From positions 62,001 through 126,000 of the forward strand of contig PKRG01000003.1 in the NCBI GenBank assembly GCA_017577575.1: a stretch of DNA of 64,000 bases. The letters run 5' to 3'. Below the pieces are notes generated by a model. That model was given only the letters and a program-made list of their open reading frames with translations. It was not told where the DNA came from and made no database searches. This DNA comes from Acidimicrobiia bacterium. Its GTDB lineage: Bacteria; Actinomycetota; Acidimicrobiia; Spongiisociales; ZC4RG35. Made by a program: the position numbers and the translations under genes. Shown piece after piece: positions 1 to 8,402 of this stretch. Numbering within the stretch: the first letter of the stretch is position 1; every line of letters begins with the position of its first letter.

Positions 1-1
1 G

Positions 2-3000
2 AACGAGACCAGCGTCCCCTGGATCCGCTCCCGCGCCACTTCCACCGAAGCCGACTCCCTGGGCCTGACCGGCGAAGGGACCACGATCGCCATCATCGAC
101 ACGGGCATCGACTACACGCATCTGTCCATGGGCGGAAGCGGCGAGCCCGACGACTACGCCGCCAACGACCCCAACGAGCTCGTGGACGGCGACGGCTTCC
201 CCAACGACAAAGTGATCGACGGCTACGACTTCGCCGGCGCCCACTACGACGCCTCCGACCCGGACCTCGACACCCCGGAGCCCGACGACGACCCCCTCGA
301 CGTCCACGGCCACGGCACCCACGTGGCGGCCACGGCCGCCGGCCTCGGCACCGACGAGACCGCGCCCGGGGTGGCGCCCGACGCCAAGCTCTACGCCCTG
401 AAGGTGTTCGGCGACGTCGCCGGCTCCACCGATCTCGTGGCCGACGCCATCGAGTGGGCGCTCGACCCCAACGGCGACGGCGCCATCGACGACGCCGTCG
501 ACGTTATCAACATGAGCCTCGGCGCCGACTACGGCCACCCCGACGACCCCTCGTCGATCGCCGCCCAGAACGCGGCCGACAACGGCGTCATCGTCGTGGC
601 GGCGGCGGGCAACGCCGGGCCCATCCCGTATGTGACCGGCTCCCCGGCGGTCGCCGACGGCGTCATCTCGGTGGCGGCATCACTCGACGGCGGCGCCGAC
701 GTGATGGCGATGACCATCGACTCCCCCGAGTCCATCGCCGGCGAATACGAGGCTGCCGGCTCGGAGTTCGGCCCGCTCGACCCGCCCACCTCCGGGGAGG
801 TGGCGCTCGCCGGACCGGACAGCGAGGCCTGCGTTCCCATCGAAACCGACGTCGAAAACAAGATCGCCCTGGTCGACCGCGGCACGTGCGAGTTCACCGT
901 CAAGGTGCGCCATGCACAGAACGCCGGCGCCATCGGCGTCCTCGTGGTCAACAACGTCGACGAGCCGCCGATCACCATGGCCCACAACGGAACCGACCCG
1001 TGGCCCGAGATCCCGGCGATGATGGTGCGCCTCGGGACCGGCGAGCTCATCCGCGACGCCATCGGCTCGGGCGCCACGGTCGCGGTGACCCTGCGCGGCG
1101 ACCTGACGACGCCGCTCGAGCACCTCGCCGACACGATGGCCGACTTCTCCTCGCAGGGGCCCGGCTTCGGGAACGCCTTCAAGCCGAATGTGAGCGCCCC
1201 CGGGTTCAACATCCGATCGGCCGATGTCGGCACCGGCACCGGGACGACGCTGAGCTCGGGCACCTCGATGGCGACACCCCATGTCGCCGGCGCCGCCGCC
1301 CTGTTGCGGGAGTGGAACCCCGACCTCACGCCCGAAGCCGCCAAGGCGCTCCTCATGAACGCCGCCACTCCGGCGAGCGACGCCGCCGGCGTGGTGCCCA
1401 TCTCCCGCCAGGGCACCGGCATGGCGCAGGTGGACCGGATCGTCGACCACCTCTCCGCCTATGCCACCCCCGCCGGCGTGGTCATGCGCGTCAACCCGGC
1501 CGAGCCGACCTCCCAGACGGCGACGATCGAGGTCACCGGCCTCGCCGGTGCCGACGCCGTGACCTATGAGGTCTCGATCGAGGACCACCAGGGACTCGAA
1601 GGCGTGGAGTGGACGGCCTCCTCGGCCACGGTGGCCCCCGGCGACTCCGTCGATGTGACCCTCTCGGTCGACCCGGCGGCCCTGGAGCCGGACGACGGCT
1701 TCCTCAGCCAGACCGAGGCCGACGCCTGGCTGGTGCTCACCAACCCCGAAGACCCCGAAGACCGGCTGCGGGTCGGCCTGGTGGCAGTCGTGGACCCCGC
1801 CTCCACCGCGGTAGCGGAAGGCGGCGTCGCCGAGGTGACGCTGACCAACGGCGGCCCCGCTCCCGGGTTCGCCGACGGGTTCACAGCCCTGGGAGCGGGG
1901 GACGGCTCGCTGGCGCACGTCGGCTTCCGGACCGCCGACGAGAACGGCGAGTACCGGGTCATCGACTTCGGCGTGGCCCTGGACCAGCCGTGGTCGTCGC
2001 CCTCGGAGACGGAGATCGACATCTACATCGACGTCGACCAGGACGGCCTCGACGACTACGCCGTGGTGGCCGCCGACCTCGGTTGGCTCACCGGCTCCCC
2101 CGACCCGACCGGCGAGCTGGTCACGGCCCTGTTCGACCTGAACCTCGGCGGCGGCTACCTCCTCTACTACGCCGTCGCCGACATGAACGACCGGGTCGTG
2201 GTCCTGCCCGCGGACCTGACCGGCGACTTCGGGTTCCTCGCCGAGGGCGACACCGCCTTCGACATCACCGTCGTCGTCTTCGACCAGCTCGGCTTGTCGG
2301 GCATCAGCGATGTCATCACCGTGGACCTCGGGGAGGAGATCGCCGCCGGCGAGGTGCTCAGCTACTCCCTCGAGAGCGGGGAAACCGTCTCGGTGCCCGC
2401 CGATGGCGCCGGCGAGATGCTCTGGCTGTTCCGCAACAACCCGGTCGACTCCCAGCACGCCGTGGTGGCCATCTCCGCGGCAGAGCCGCCGGCCGACGGG
2501 GAAGACGAGCCCGAACCGCCATCGGACGACGAAGAGGTCCCTCCGGAGGACGAGGAAGAGGTGGAGCCGCCGAGCTTCGACGACGTGGGCGAGGACCATC
2601 TCTTCCACGGCGAGATCGTCTGGCTGGCGCAGCAGGGCATCACCCGCGGCTGCAACCCGCCCGCCAACACCGAGTTCTGCCCCGACGCGCCCGTGACCCG
2701 GGGCCAAATGGCGGCGTTCCTCCATCGGGCGCTGGACCTGCCGGAGACGGACGAGAACTTCTTCATCGACGACGAGAACGTCGTCTTCGAGGACGAGATC
2801 AACCGTCTCGCCGCCGCCGGCATCACCCGGGGCTGCAACCCGCCGACCAACGACGAGTTCTGCCCCGACGACGAGCTCACCAGGGCGCAGATGGCCGCGT
2901 TCCTGGTCCGGGCCTTCAGGATCACCGGAGGCGAAGGCTCCGACCTGTTCGTCGACGACGACGGCAACATCCACGAATGGGCGATCGACATCCTCGGCAC

Positions 3001-3118
3001 GTCGGGAGTGACGCGAGGCTGCAACCCGCCCGCCAACGACATGTTCTGCCCGGACCAGCCGATCAGCCGGGGCCAGATGGCCGCCTTCATCTACCGGGCC
3101 TACCACCTCGACGACTGA
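2..3118 (+). CDS. Secreted subtilisin-like (S8) serine protease with PA insert and three Cys-SLH repeats, 5' partial
   Basis: The reading frame is open from base 2, so the true start and signal peptide lie before the window. The S8 catalytic triad is complete: Asp in IAIIDTGID (codon 98-100), His in HGHGTHVA (codon 311-313) and Ser in GTSMATPH (codon 1265-1267). A protease-associated (PA) domain sits between His and Ser (about 790-1090). The region after the catalytic domain looks beta-rich and ends in an acidic Glu/Pro linker (about 2490-2570). Three repeats follow, each with GCNPP, FCPD and QMAAF (about 2575-2745, 2766-2925, 2946-3115). These resemble S-layer homology domains with an added Cys pair and probably anchor the enzyme to the envelope. 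A strong hairpin follows the stop codon. Family assignment is secure; substrate unknown. Confidence 0.93.
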   Translation, partial: NETSVPWIRSRATSTEADSLGLTGEGTTIAIIDTGIDYTHLSMGGSGEPDDYAANDPNELVDGDGFPNDKVIDGYDFAGAHYDASDPDLDTPEPDDDPLDVHGHGTHVAATAAGLGTDETAPGVAPDAKLYALKVFGDVAGSTDLVADAIEWALDPNGDGAIDDAVDVINMSLGADYGHPDDPSSIAAQNAADNGVIVVAAAGNAGPIPYVTGSPAVADGVISVAASLDGGADVMAMTIDSPESIAGEYEAAGSEFGPLDPPTSGEVALAGPDSEACVPIETDVENKIALVDRGTCEFTVKVRHAQNAGAIGVLVVNNVDEPPITMAHNGTDPWPEIPAMMVRLGTGELIRDAIGSGATVAVTLRGDLTTPLEHLADTMADFSSQGPGFGNAFKPNVSAPGFNIRSADVGTGTGTTLSSGTSMATPHVAGAAALLREWNPDLTPEAAKALLMNAATPASDAAGVVPISRQGTGMAQVDRIVDHLSAYATPAGVVMRVNPAEPTSQTATIEVTGLAGADAVTYEVSIEDHQGLEGVEWTASSATVAPGDSVDVTLSVDPAALEPDDGFLSQTEADAWLVLTNPEDPEDRLRVGLVAVVDPASTAVAEGGVAEVTLTNGGPAPGFADGFTALGAGDGSLAHVGFRTADENGEYRVIDFGVALDQPWSSPSETEIDIYIDVDQDGLDDYAVVAADLGWLTGSPDPTGELVTALFDLNLGGGYLLYYAVADMNDRVVVLPADLTGDFGFLAEGDTAFDITVVVFDQLGLSGISDVITVDLGEEIAAGEVLSYSLESGETVSVPADGAGEMLWLFRNNPVDSQHAVVAISAAEPPADGEDEPEPPSDDEEVPPEDEEEVEPPSFDDVGEDHLFHGEIVWLAQQGITRGCNPPANTEFCPDAPVTRGQMAAFLHRALDLPETDENFFIDDENVVFEDEINRLAAAGITRGCNPPTNDEFCPDDELTRAQMAAFLVRAFRITGGEGSDLFVDDDGNIHEWAIDILGTSGVTRGCNPPANDMFCPDQPISRGQMAAFIYRAYHLDD

Positions 3119-3122
3119 CACC

Positions 3123-3158
3123 ACCTCCGGCGCTCCTAATGTGGGGCGCCGGAGGTTT
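3123..3158 (+). terminator. Hairpin after the protease gene that also contains the uspA ribosome binding site
   Basis: ACCTCCGGCGC (3123-3133) pairs perfectly with GCGCCGGAGGT (3146-3156), an 11-bp stem with a 12-nt loop followed by TTT. It fits an intrinsic terminator with a short U-tract. Its 3' arm contains GGAGG (3151-3155), the apparent Shine-Dalgarno of the next gene. A possible -10 box, TAATGT (3137-3142), lies in the loop. Confidence 0.6.
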
Positions 3159-3163
3159 CATCG

Positions 3164-3604
3164 ATGGACTGGAAGATCGAGACGATCGTGGCCGGGCTCG
3201 ACGGGTCCGACCAGAGCCTGTCGGCGGCCCGGCTGGCCGCCACCGTCGCCCGACAGTTCGGCGCCCGCCTGATCCTGGCGACAGTCGTGCGCCCTCCCGA
3301 GGGCTGGTGGGGCATCGGCGGAGAGCCGCCGGCGCCCGAGGCGTTCGCCAAGGCAGTGGTCGAGGCCCGAAAGGAGATCCTCGACCGGGCCGAGGCCGCC
3401 CTCGACCTCGAGGGGATCACCTACGAGACGGTCGAGGAGGCCGGGGATCCCGCCGCACAGCTCGCCGACCTGTGCCGCCGCGAGGACGCCGACCTGCTGG
3501 TGGTCGGACGTCGGGGTGCCGGCCTGGTGGAGCGTCTCCTCGTCGGTTCCGTGGCCGACCGGGTCACCCACATCGCCCCGTGCCCGGTGCTGACGGTGCC
3601 TTGA
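3164..3604 (+). CDS. Universal stress protein, UspA family
   Basis: A single UspA domain of 146 residues, the usual length. It opens with the beta-strand TIVAGLDGSDQS and ends with the ATP-binding signature G-x2-G-x9-GS (GRRGAGLVERLLVGSV), which suggests a nucleotide-binding stress protein. The ATG start is supported by GGAGG eight bases upstream (3151-3155). That site lies in a hairpin, so translation of read-through mRNA may be damped. The gene is convergent with ychF, six bases apart. No partner gene indicates a specific stress. Confidence 0.93.
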   Translation: MDWKIETIVAGLDGSDQSLSAARLAATVARQFGARLILATVVRPPEGWWGIGGEPPAPEAFAKAVVEARKEILDRAEAALDLEGITYETVEEAGDPAAQLADLCRREDADLLVVGRRGAGLVERLLVGSVADRVTHIAPCPVLTVP

Positions 3605-3610
3605 GCCCCC

Positions 3611-4702
3611 TCAGACGTTGAACCGGAAGTGGATCACGTCGCCGTCTTCGACGACGTAGTCCTTGCCTTCGATCCGGATCTTTCCCGCCGATCGGAGCGC
3701 AGCTTCCGATCCGTGCTCGAGGAGGTCCTCGATACGGTAGACCTCGGCGCGGATGAAGCCCTTCTCGAAGTCCGAGTGGATCACCCCGCCCGCCTGAGGA
3801 GCTTTCGTGCCGGCGACGATGGTCCAGGCCCGGATCTCTTTCGGGCCGGCGGTGAAGAACGTACGCAGCCCCAACAGCTGGTAGGTGGCCCGGGCCAGCG
3901 TGTGCAGGCCGGGCTCTTTCAGCCCGAGGTCGGCGAGGAAATCCGCCTGGTCCGACGGGTCGAGCTGGGCGATCTCCGCCTCCGCCTGGGCACAGATCAC
4001 CACGACCGGCTCTCCCCGCCGTTCCGCCCACTCCTCCACCGCCCGGGTGTGGGCGTTCCCGGCGAGCCCGTCCTCGTCGACGTTGCACACGTACAAGACG
4101 GGGCGGGCGGTGAGCATCTCCATCTCGTCGATCACCGCCCACTCCCGCTCGCTCCAATGTCCGGCGCGGATCGTCTCGCCCCGCCCCAGATGGTCCACCA
4201 CCTTGCGGGCGACGTCACGCGCCTCGATCTGGGCCTTGTCGCCCGACTTGGCGGCCCGCTCCAGCCGTTCCAGGCGCCGCTCGGCGACCTGGAGGTCGGC
4301 GAGGATCAGCTCCGTCTCGATGGTGTCGATGTCGCGGATGGGATCGACCGACCCCTCCACGTGGGTGATGTCGGGGTCGTCGAAACAGCGCACCACTTCG
4401 AGGATGGCGTCGACGGTGCGGATGTGGCCGAGGAACTGGTTGCCGAGCCCTTCGCCCTCGCTGGCGCCCCGCACCAGCCCGGCGATGTCGACGATCTCGA
4501 CCACCGCCGGGACGATCCGTTGCGTCTCGATGACCGAGTTGATCTGGGCGAGCCGCTCGTCGGGGACGGGGACCACCCCGACGTTGGGCTCGATCGTGGC
4601 GAACGGATAGTTGGCAGCCTCGACGTCGGCCGCGGTGAGGGCGTTGAACAGCGTCGACTTGCCCACATTCGGGAGGCCGACGATGCCGGCGCGCAGGCTC
4701 AC
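3611..4702 (-). CDS. ychF: Redox-regulated ATPase/GTPase YchF (OLA1 family)
   Basis: The protein has 363 residues, the typical YchF length. The N-terminal G domain has the P-loop GLPNVGKST. The specificity loop reads NVDE in place of the canonical NKxD, a hallmark of the ATP-preferring YchF family. A coiled-coil insert and a C-terminal TGS-like domain follow. The start is GTG with GGGAGG four bases upstream; a -10-like TATCCT lies further upstream. YchF binds ribosomes and takes part in stress responses in other bacteria. Confidence 0.96.
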   Translation of the reverse strand: MSLRAGIVGLPNVGKSTLFNALTAADVEAANYPFATIEPNVGVVPVPDERLAQINSVIETQRIVPAVVEIVDIAGLVRGASEGEGLGNQFLGHIRTVDAILEVVRCFDDPDITHVEGSVDPIRDIDTIETELILADLQVAERRLERLERAAKSGDKAQIEARDVARKVVDHLGRGETIRAGHWSEREWAVIDEMEMLTARPVLYVCNVDEDGLAGNAHTRAVEEWAERRGEPVVVICAQAEAEIAQLDPSDQADFLADLGLKEPGLHTLARATYQLLGLRTFFTAGPKEIRAWTIVAGTKAPQAGGVIHSDFEKGFIRAEVYRIEDLLEHGSEAALRSAGKIRIEGKDYVVEDGDVIHFRFNV

Positions 4703-4783
4703 GCCGCCTCCCAGGGCGCGGGGAAAGAAGGAGAGATCCGATGGGACACCATGGAGACGCCAGGATACCGGCCCGCGGCGCCC

Positions 4784-5134
4784 TCAAATGCCGAGGAGAC
4801 GGCGGGCGGCCAGCCCTCCTGCCAGCGCCAGCAGCCACGAAGCCAGCGACCCGATCAGCACGTACTCCGCCGACAGGTGGGGCTCGTCTCCGGTGATCTC
4901 GGGGAACCGCAGGATCGCCTTGGCGGCTGCGACCAGGGCCGCCGCCCCTGCTTCGTCGCCGACCACGAGGACGAAGATCACCAGCCGCTCCAGGATGCCG
5001 ATCCAGCGGCCCGCGCCCTCGGTGCCCCCCGTGGGGACCGCCTTCACCCTCTCGAGGAGCAGCCGCACGAACCAGTTGGCGGGGATGGTCAGGGAAGCGA
5101 CGATGGCGATGGTGCCGATGGCTTCGACCATCAT
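4784..5134 (-). CDS. Small membrane protein paired with SatD (similar to proteins encoded beside DUF3307/SatD genes)
   Basis: 116 residues with three predicted hydrophobic helices (about 5-25, 43-70 and 88-112). The middle region reads GRWIGILERLVIFVLV and the C-terminal third has ILRFPEI and AEYVLIGSL, motifs I associate with the membrane partner of SatD-type genes. The start codon overlaps the satD stop as ATGA, so the two are translationally coupled and very likely act together. No enzymatic residues are evident. It may be a channel, sensor or effector for the SatD protein. Function unknown. Confidence 0.75.
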   Translation of the reverse strand: MMVEAIGTIAIVASLTIPANWFVRLLLERVKAVPTGGTEGAGRWIGILERLVIFVLVVGDEAGAAALVAAAKAILRFPEITGDEPHLSAEYVLIGSLASWLLALAGGLAARRLLGI

Positions 5135-5742
5135 CCGAACCCCGGGACGGCAGGCGTCGACGTGTCGAGCAGGGTCGCCAGGCGGTGGCGGTGGACGCGG
5201 CGGCTCACGGAGCTCTCGTGGAGGCCCAGCCGATCGGCGATGGCCCGCTGGGTCTCCCCTTCGGCGAGAGCGACGAGGATGGCGCCGTCGGTGGCGTCGA
5301 GGTCGTCGAGGTGGCTGTCGCGGAGGGTGAGGTAGGCGTTCAAGAGCTCGTCCCAGTCGGTGCCGGTCCGAACCAATGTACGGGAGGGGTGGGACGTGCC
5401 CGCCAGCTCCTCGATGGCGTCGCGGGCGTTCCACCAGGCGGGCCCGTCCTGGCCGAAGGGCCCCGGCCCGGTCGACTCGACGAGGATCTTTCCCCAGCCC
5501 AGGCCCAGACGCAGGCGCGCGAACGGCAAGCACCGCACGTGGAGCTCCCACGACACCGCCAGCGCCTCCGTCAGCGTCGGGTACCGGCCCTGGAACTCGT
5601 CTCCCAGGGTGACGGCGAGCTCACCGGAATGGCGCCCGGACAGCTCTTCCAGGACGGCGAGCAGTCGTTCCTGGAGAGCGGCCCGGTCGGGGCTCTCCCG
5701 GGACGCCACCACGTCCCCGATCAGGGTGGCTACTTGCATCAT
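5131..5742 (-). CDS. SatD family protein: palm-like N-terminal domain plus C-terminal helix-turn-helix
   Basis: 203 residues. The N-terminal part has IGDVVASR (Asp10), a GDEF motif (residues 47-50) and RLGLGWGKI (78-86), followed by GPAWWNARD (100-108). These are the conserved blocks of the SatD family. Their order and predicted beta strands resemble palm-fold nucleotide cyclases (GGDEF or class III), which is my inference. The last 45 residues form an HTH (GETQRAIADRLGLHESSVS). The first of two tandem ATGs lies seven bases after a TATACT box, so the mRNA is probably leaderless. A repeated GCGCAAGTA/TACTTGCGC array covers the promoter, suggesting that the HTH regulates its own operon. Biochemical role unknown. 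Confidence 0.8.
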   Translation of the reverse strand: MMQVATLIGDVVASRESPDRAALQERLLAVLEELSGRHSGELAVTLGDEFQGRYPTLTEALAVSWELHVRCLPFARLRLGLGWGKILVESTGPGPFGQDGPAWWNARDAIEELAGTSHPSRTLVRTGTDWDELLNAYLTLRDSHLDDLDATDGAILVALAEGETQRAIADRLGLHESSVSRRVHRHRLATLLDTSTPAVPGFG

Positions 5743-5797
5743 CAGCGCAAGTATACGGTGAGTTGCGCGATATGCGCAAGTACTCGCCTACTTGCGC
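5731..5797 (-). promoter_or_regulatory. satD promoter with five-half-site operator array
   Basis: Half-sites occur in alternating orientation: TACTTGC (5731-5737), GCGCAAGTA (5745-5753), TTGCGC (5763-5768), GCGCAAGTA (5774-5782) and TACTTGCGC (5789-5797). The last two form a perfect 9-bp-arm palindrome around six bases. Reading the minus strand, the -10 TATACT is at 5755-5750 and a -35 TTGCGC at 5779-5774 with an 18-base spacer, so half-sites cover both boxes. Confidence 0.75.
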
Positions 5798-5804
5798 CGG
5801 GACG

Positions 5805-8333
5805 TCAACCGACGTCTTCGAGCTCGGTGGCGACGGCGAACTCGCCTTCCGCCAACTCCAGGTGCTGGGCCTTGGCCGCTTCGGCCAGGTCGCCGGCGGC
5901 GAGCCGCAGGACCTCGAGGCGAGCGGGGACGTCGGTCACGACCACCCTCCTCGCCGGCGTCCGCATCGACACCTTGGCGTCCGACTTCGCCTTCCGCACC
6001 AGCGACAGCACCTCGGCGGTGACCTCCAGCACCTCGGGTTCACCGGCGTACGGGGTGAGCTCGTCGGCGCGGGGCCAGGGAGCACGATGGACCGAGCCCT
6101 CCTGCCACCAGCTCCACACCTCTTCGGTCACGAACGGCAGCACGGGGGCGAACAGGCGCAGGAACACCGACAGGGCGAGCTGGAGGGCAGCCCGGGCCGA
6201 GGCCGCCGCCTCGCCGTCTCCGTAGGCCCGCCCCTTGACCAGCTCGAGGTAGTCGTCGGTCCACTCCCAGAAGGCGCTCTCGGTCACATCCAGGGCGCGG
6301 GCGTAGTCGAAGGCCTCCATGCCGGCGGTCGCCTCTTCGACGGTCCTCGCCAGCCCGGCCAGCATCGACCGGTCCAGCGGCTCGGTGATCGCCTCGGGAG
6401 AGACGTCGTCGGACAGTGAGAGCACGAAACGGGAGGCGTTGAGGATCTTGAGCGCCAGCCGGCGCCCGATCTTCATCTGCCCCTCGTCGAAGGCCGTGTC
6501 GACGCCGGGGCGAGCCGACGCCGCCCAATACCGAACTGCGTCGGAGCCGTACTTCTCGAAGAGCGCCATCGGAGTGATGACGTTGCCCTTCGACTTCGAC
6601 ATCTTCTTGCGGTCGGGGTCGAGGATCCAGCCGTTGATCGTCGCCCGCTTCCAGGGGAGCTCCCCGAACTCGTGGTAGGCCCGCAGCACGGTGGCGAACA
6701 GCCAGGTGCGGATGATCTCGTGGCCCTGGGGCCGCTGGTCCATCGGGTACACGGCCTTGAACAGGGCGTCGTCCTGGCCCCACTTCCCGGCGATCAACGG
6801 GGTGAGCGACGAGGTGGCCCAGGTGTCGAAGACGTCGTGCTCGCCGATGAAGCCTCCCGGCTTTCCGCGCTGGTCCTCGGTGTAGCCGGGCGGGGCGTCC
6901 GAGCTCGGGTCCACCGGCAGGTCCTCGAAGCGGGGCTTGATCGGATCCGAGTAGTCGGGCTCGCCGTTCTCGTCGAGGCGGTACCAGAGCGGGATCGGGA
7001 CGCCGAAGAAGCGCTGGCGGCTGATGAGCCAGTCGCCGTTGAGGCCCTCCACCCAGTGCCGGTACCGGACCTTCATGAAGTCGGGCACCCACTCGAGCTG
7101 GTCCCCCAGCTCCAGGAGCTTCTCGCGCAGCTCGGGGTCCCGCCCGCCGTTGCGGATGTACCACTGGCGGCTGGAGACGATCTCGAGGGGGCGGTCGCCC
7201 TTCTCGTAGAACTTGACGGCATGGGTGATGGGACGGGGCTCGCCGTCGAGGTCGCCGGATTCCCGCAGGAGCTCCACCATCCGCGTCCTCGCCTGGCTCA
7301 CCGTCCGCCCGGCCAGCTCGGCGTAGGCGGCCCGCCCCCGTTCCGTCGTGATCCACGCCGGCGTCTCCTCCTGGAACCGGCCGTCCTTTCGGATCACCGT
7401 CCGGGTGTCCAGCGCCAGCTCCCGCCACCAGGTCACGTCGGTGGTGTCGCCGAAGGTGCAGATCATGGCGATGCCGCTGCCCTTCTCCGGGTCGGCCAGC
7501 TCGTGGGCGTGGACCTGCACCTCCACCCCGAAGATCGGGGAGGTCACGGTCTTGCCGAACAGATCCTGGTAGCGACCGTCGTCGGGGTGGGCGACGAGCG
7601 CCACACACGACACGATCAGCTCGGGACGGGTGGTCTCGATGTAGACCGGATCGCCCTCGTGACGGTGGAAAGCCACCCGGTGGTAGGCGCCGGGACGCTC
7701 CCGGTCTTCCAGCTCCGCCTGGGCCACGGCCGTCTGGAAGTCGGTGTCCCACAGCACCGGCGCCTCGGCGGCATACGCCTCACCCCGCTCGAGGTTGAGC
7801 AGGAACGCCCGCTGGCTGATCTCCTGGGTCGACTCGGAGATCGTGGTGTACAGGTGGTTCCAGTCGACCGAAAGACCCAGCGTCCGGAACGAGTGCTCGA
7901 ACGCCTTTTCGTCCTCGGCGGTGAGGATGTGGCACAGCTCGATGAAGTTCCGCCGGGAGATCGCCTTCGGGGGGTCGAACGGCTCGGCGGGCGGCTGGAA
8001 GTCGGGGTCGTAGGGCAGCGAAGGGTCGCAGGTGACGCCGTAGTACGCCTGGACGCGGCGCTCCGTGGGCAGGCCGTTGTCGTCCCATCCCATCGGGTAG
8101 AAGACGGCCTTTCCCTTCATCCGCTGATAGCGGGCGATGGCGTCGGCTTGGGCGTAGCCGAACACCGTGCCCATGTGCAACGACCCGGAGACCGTGGGTG
8201 GTGGGGTGTCGATCGAGTACACGTCCTCACGCGACACGTTCTCCGGGAAGCGGTAGGTGCCGTCTTCTTCCCAACGACGGCTCCAGCGCTCTTCCAGACC
8301 GTCGATCGTTGGCTTTTCGGGAACCCTTCGCAT
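5805..8333 (-). CDS. valS: Valine--tRNA ligase, short archaeal-like type
   Basis: 842-residue class I synthetase. The HIGH-type motif is within PTVSGSLHMG and the KMSKS motif is RKKMSKSKGN. GWDDNGLPTERRVQ near the N-terminus is typical of the shorter, archaeal-like ValS lineage also found in some actinobacteria, rather than the long bacterial form. An editing (CP1) domain and an anticodon-binding domain are present, but I see no C-terminal coiled-coil extension. It charges tRNA-Val in the cytoplasm. The stop codon sits just upstream of the satD operator. No T-box-like leader is visible in the 69 bases before the start. Confidence 0.95.
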   Translation of the reverse strand: MRRVPEKPTIDGLEERWSRRWEEDGTYRFPENVSREDVYSIDTPPPTVSGSLHMGTVFGYAQADAIARYQRMKGKAVFYPMGWDDNGLPTERRVQAYYGVTCDPSLPYDPDFQPPAEPFDPPKAISRRNFIELCHILTAEDEKAFEHSFRTLGLSVDWNHLYTTISESTQEISQRAFLLNLERGEAYAAEAPVLWDTDFQTAVAQAELEDRERPGAYHRVAFHRHEGDPVYIETTRPELIVSCVALVAHPDDGRYQDLFGKTVTSPIFGVEVQVHAHELADPEKGSGIAMICTFGDTTDVTWWRELALDTRTVIRKDGRFQEETPAWITTERGRAAYAELAGRTVSQARTRMVELLRESGDLDGEPRPITHAVKFYEKGDRPLEIVSSRQWYIRNGGRDPELREKLLELGDQLEWVPDFMKVRYRHWVEGLNGDWLISRQRFFGVPIPLWYRLDENGEPDYSDPIKPRFEDLPVDPSSDAPPGYTEDQRGKPGGFIGEHDVFDTWATSSLTPLIAGKWGQDDALFKAVYPMDQRPQGHEIIRTWLFATVLRAYHEFGELPWKRATINGWILDPDRKKMSKSKGNVITPMALFEKYGSDAVRYWAASARPGVDTAFDEGQMKIGRRLALKILNASRFVLSLSDDVSPEAITEPLDRSMLAGLARTVEEATAGMEAFDYARALDVTESAFWEWTDDYLELVKGRAYGDGEAAASARAALQLALSVFLRLFAPVLPFVTEEVWSWWQEGSVHRAPWPRADELTPYAGEPEVLEVTAEVLSLVRKAKSDAKVSMRTPARRVVVTDVPARLEVLRLAAGDLAEAAKAQHLELAEGEFAVATELEDVG

Positions 8334-8390
8334 GTCGGCTCTCAGGGTAACGGCAGCACCCGACGCTCAACCAACCCCAAGACCCGCTCG

Positions 8391-8402
8391 TACAGTGGGG
8401 CC
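8391..8402 (+). promoter_or_regulatory. Leaderless promoter -10 for the 8403 lipoprotein gene
   Basis: TACAGT (8391-8396) is followed by six bases and the GTG start. No Shine-Dalgarno is present, and no clear -35 is seen. Confidence 0.5.

Noticed and set aside
680..3124. Long minus-strand open frame (814 codons) opposite the protease
   Set aside because: It mirrors codon positions of the S8 gene, is low-complexity Val/Gly/Asp/Arg-rich and matches no family.
5731..5797. Repeats before satD as a possible CRISPR
   Set aside because: Units are only 6-9 bp, alternate in orientation and overlie a promoter; they are operator half-sites.
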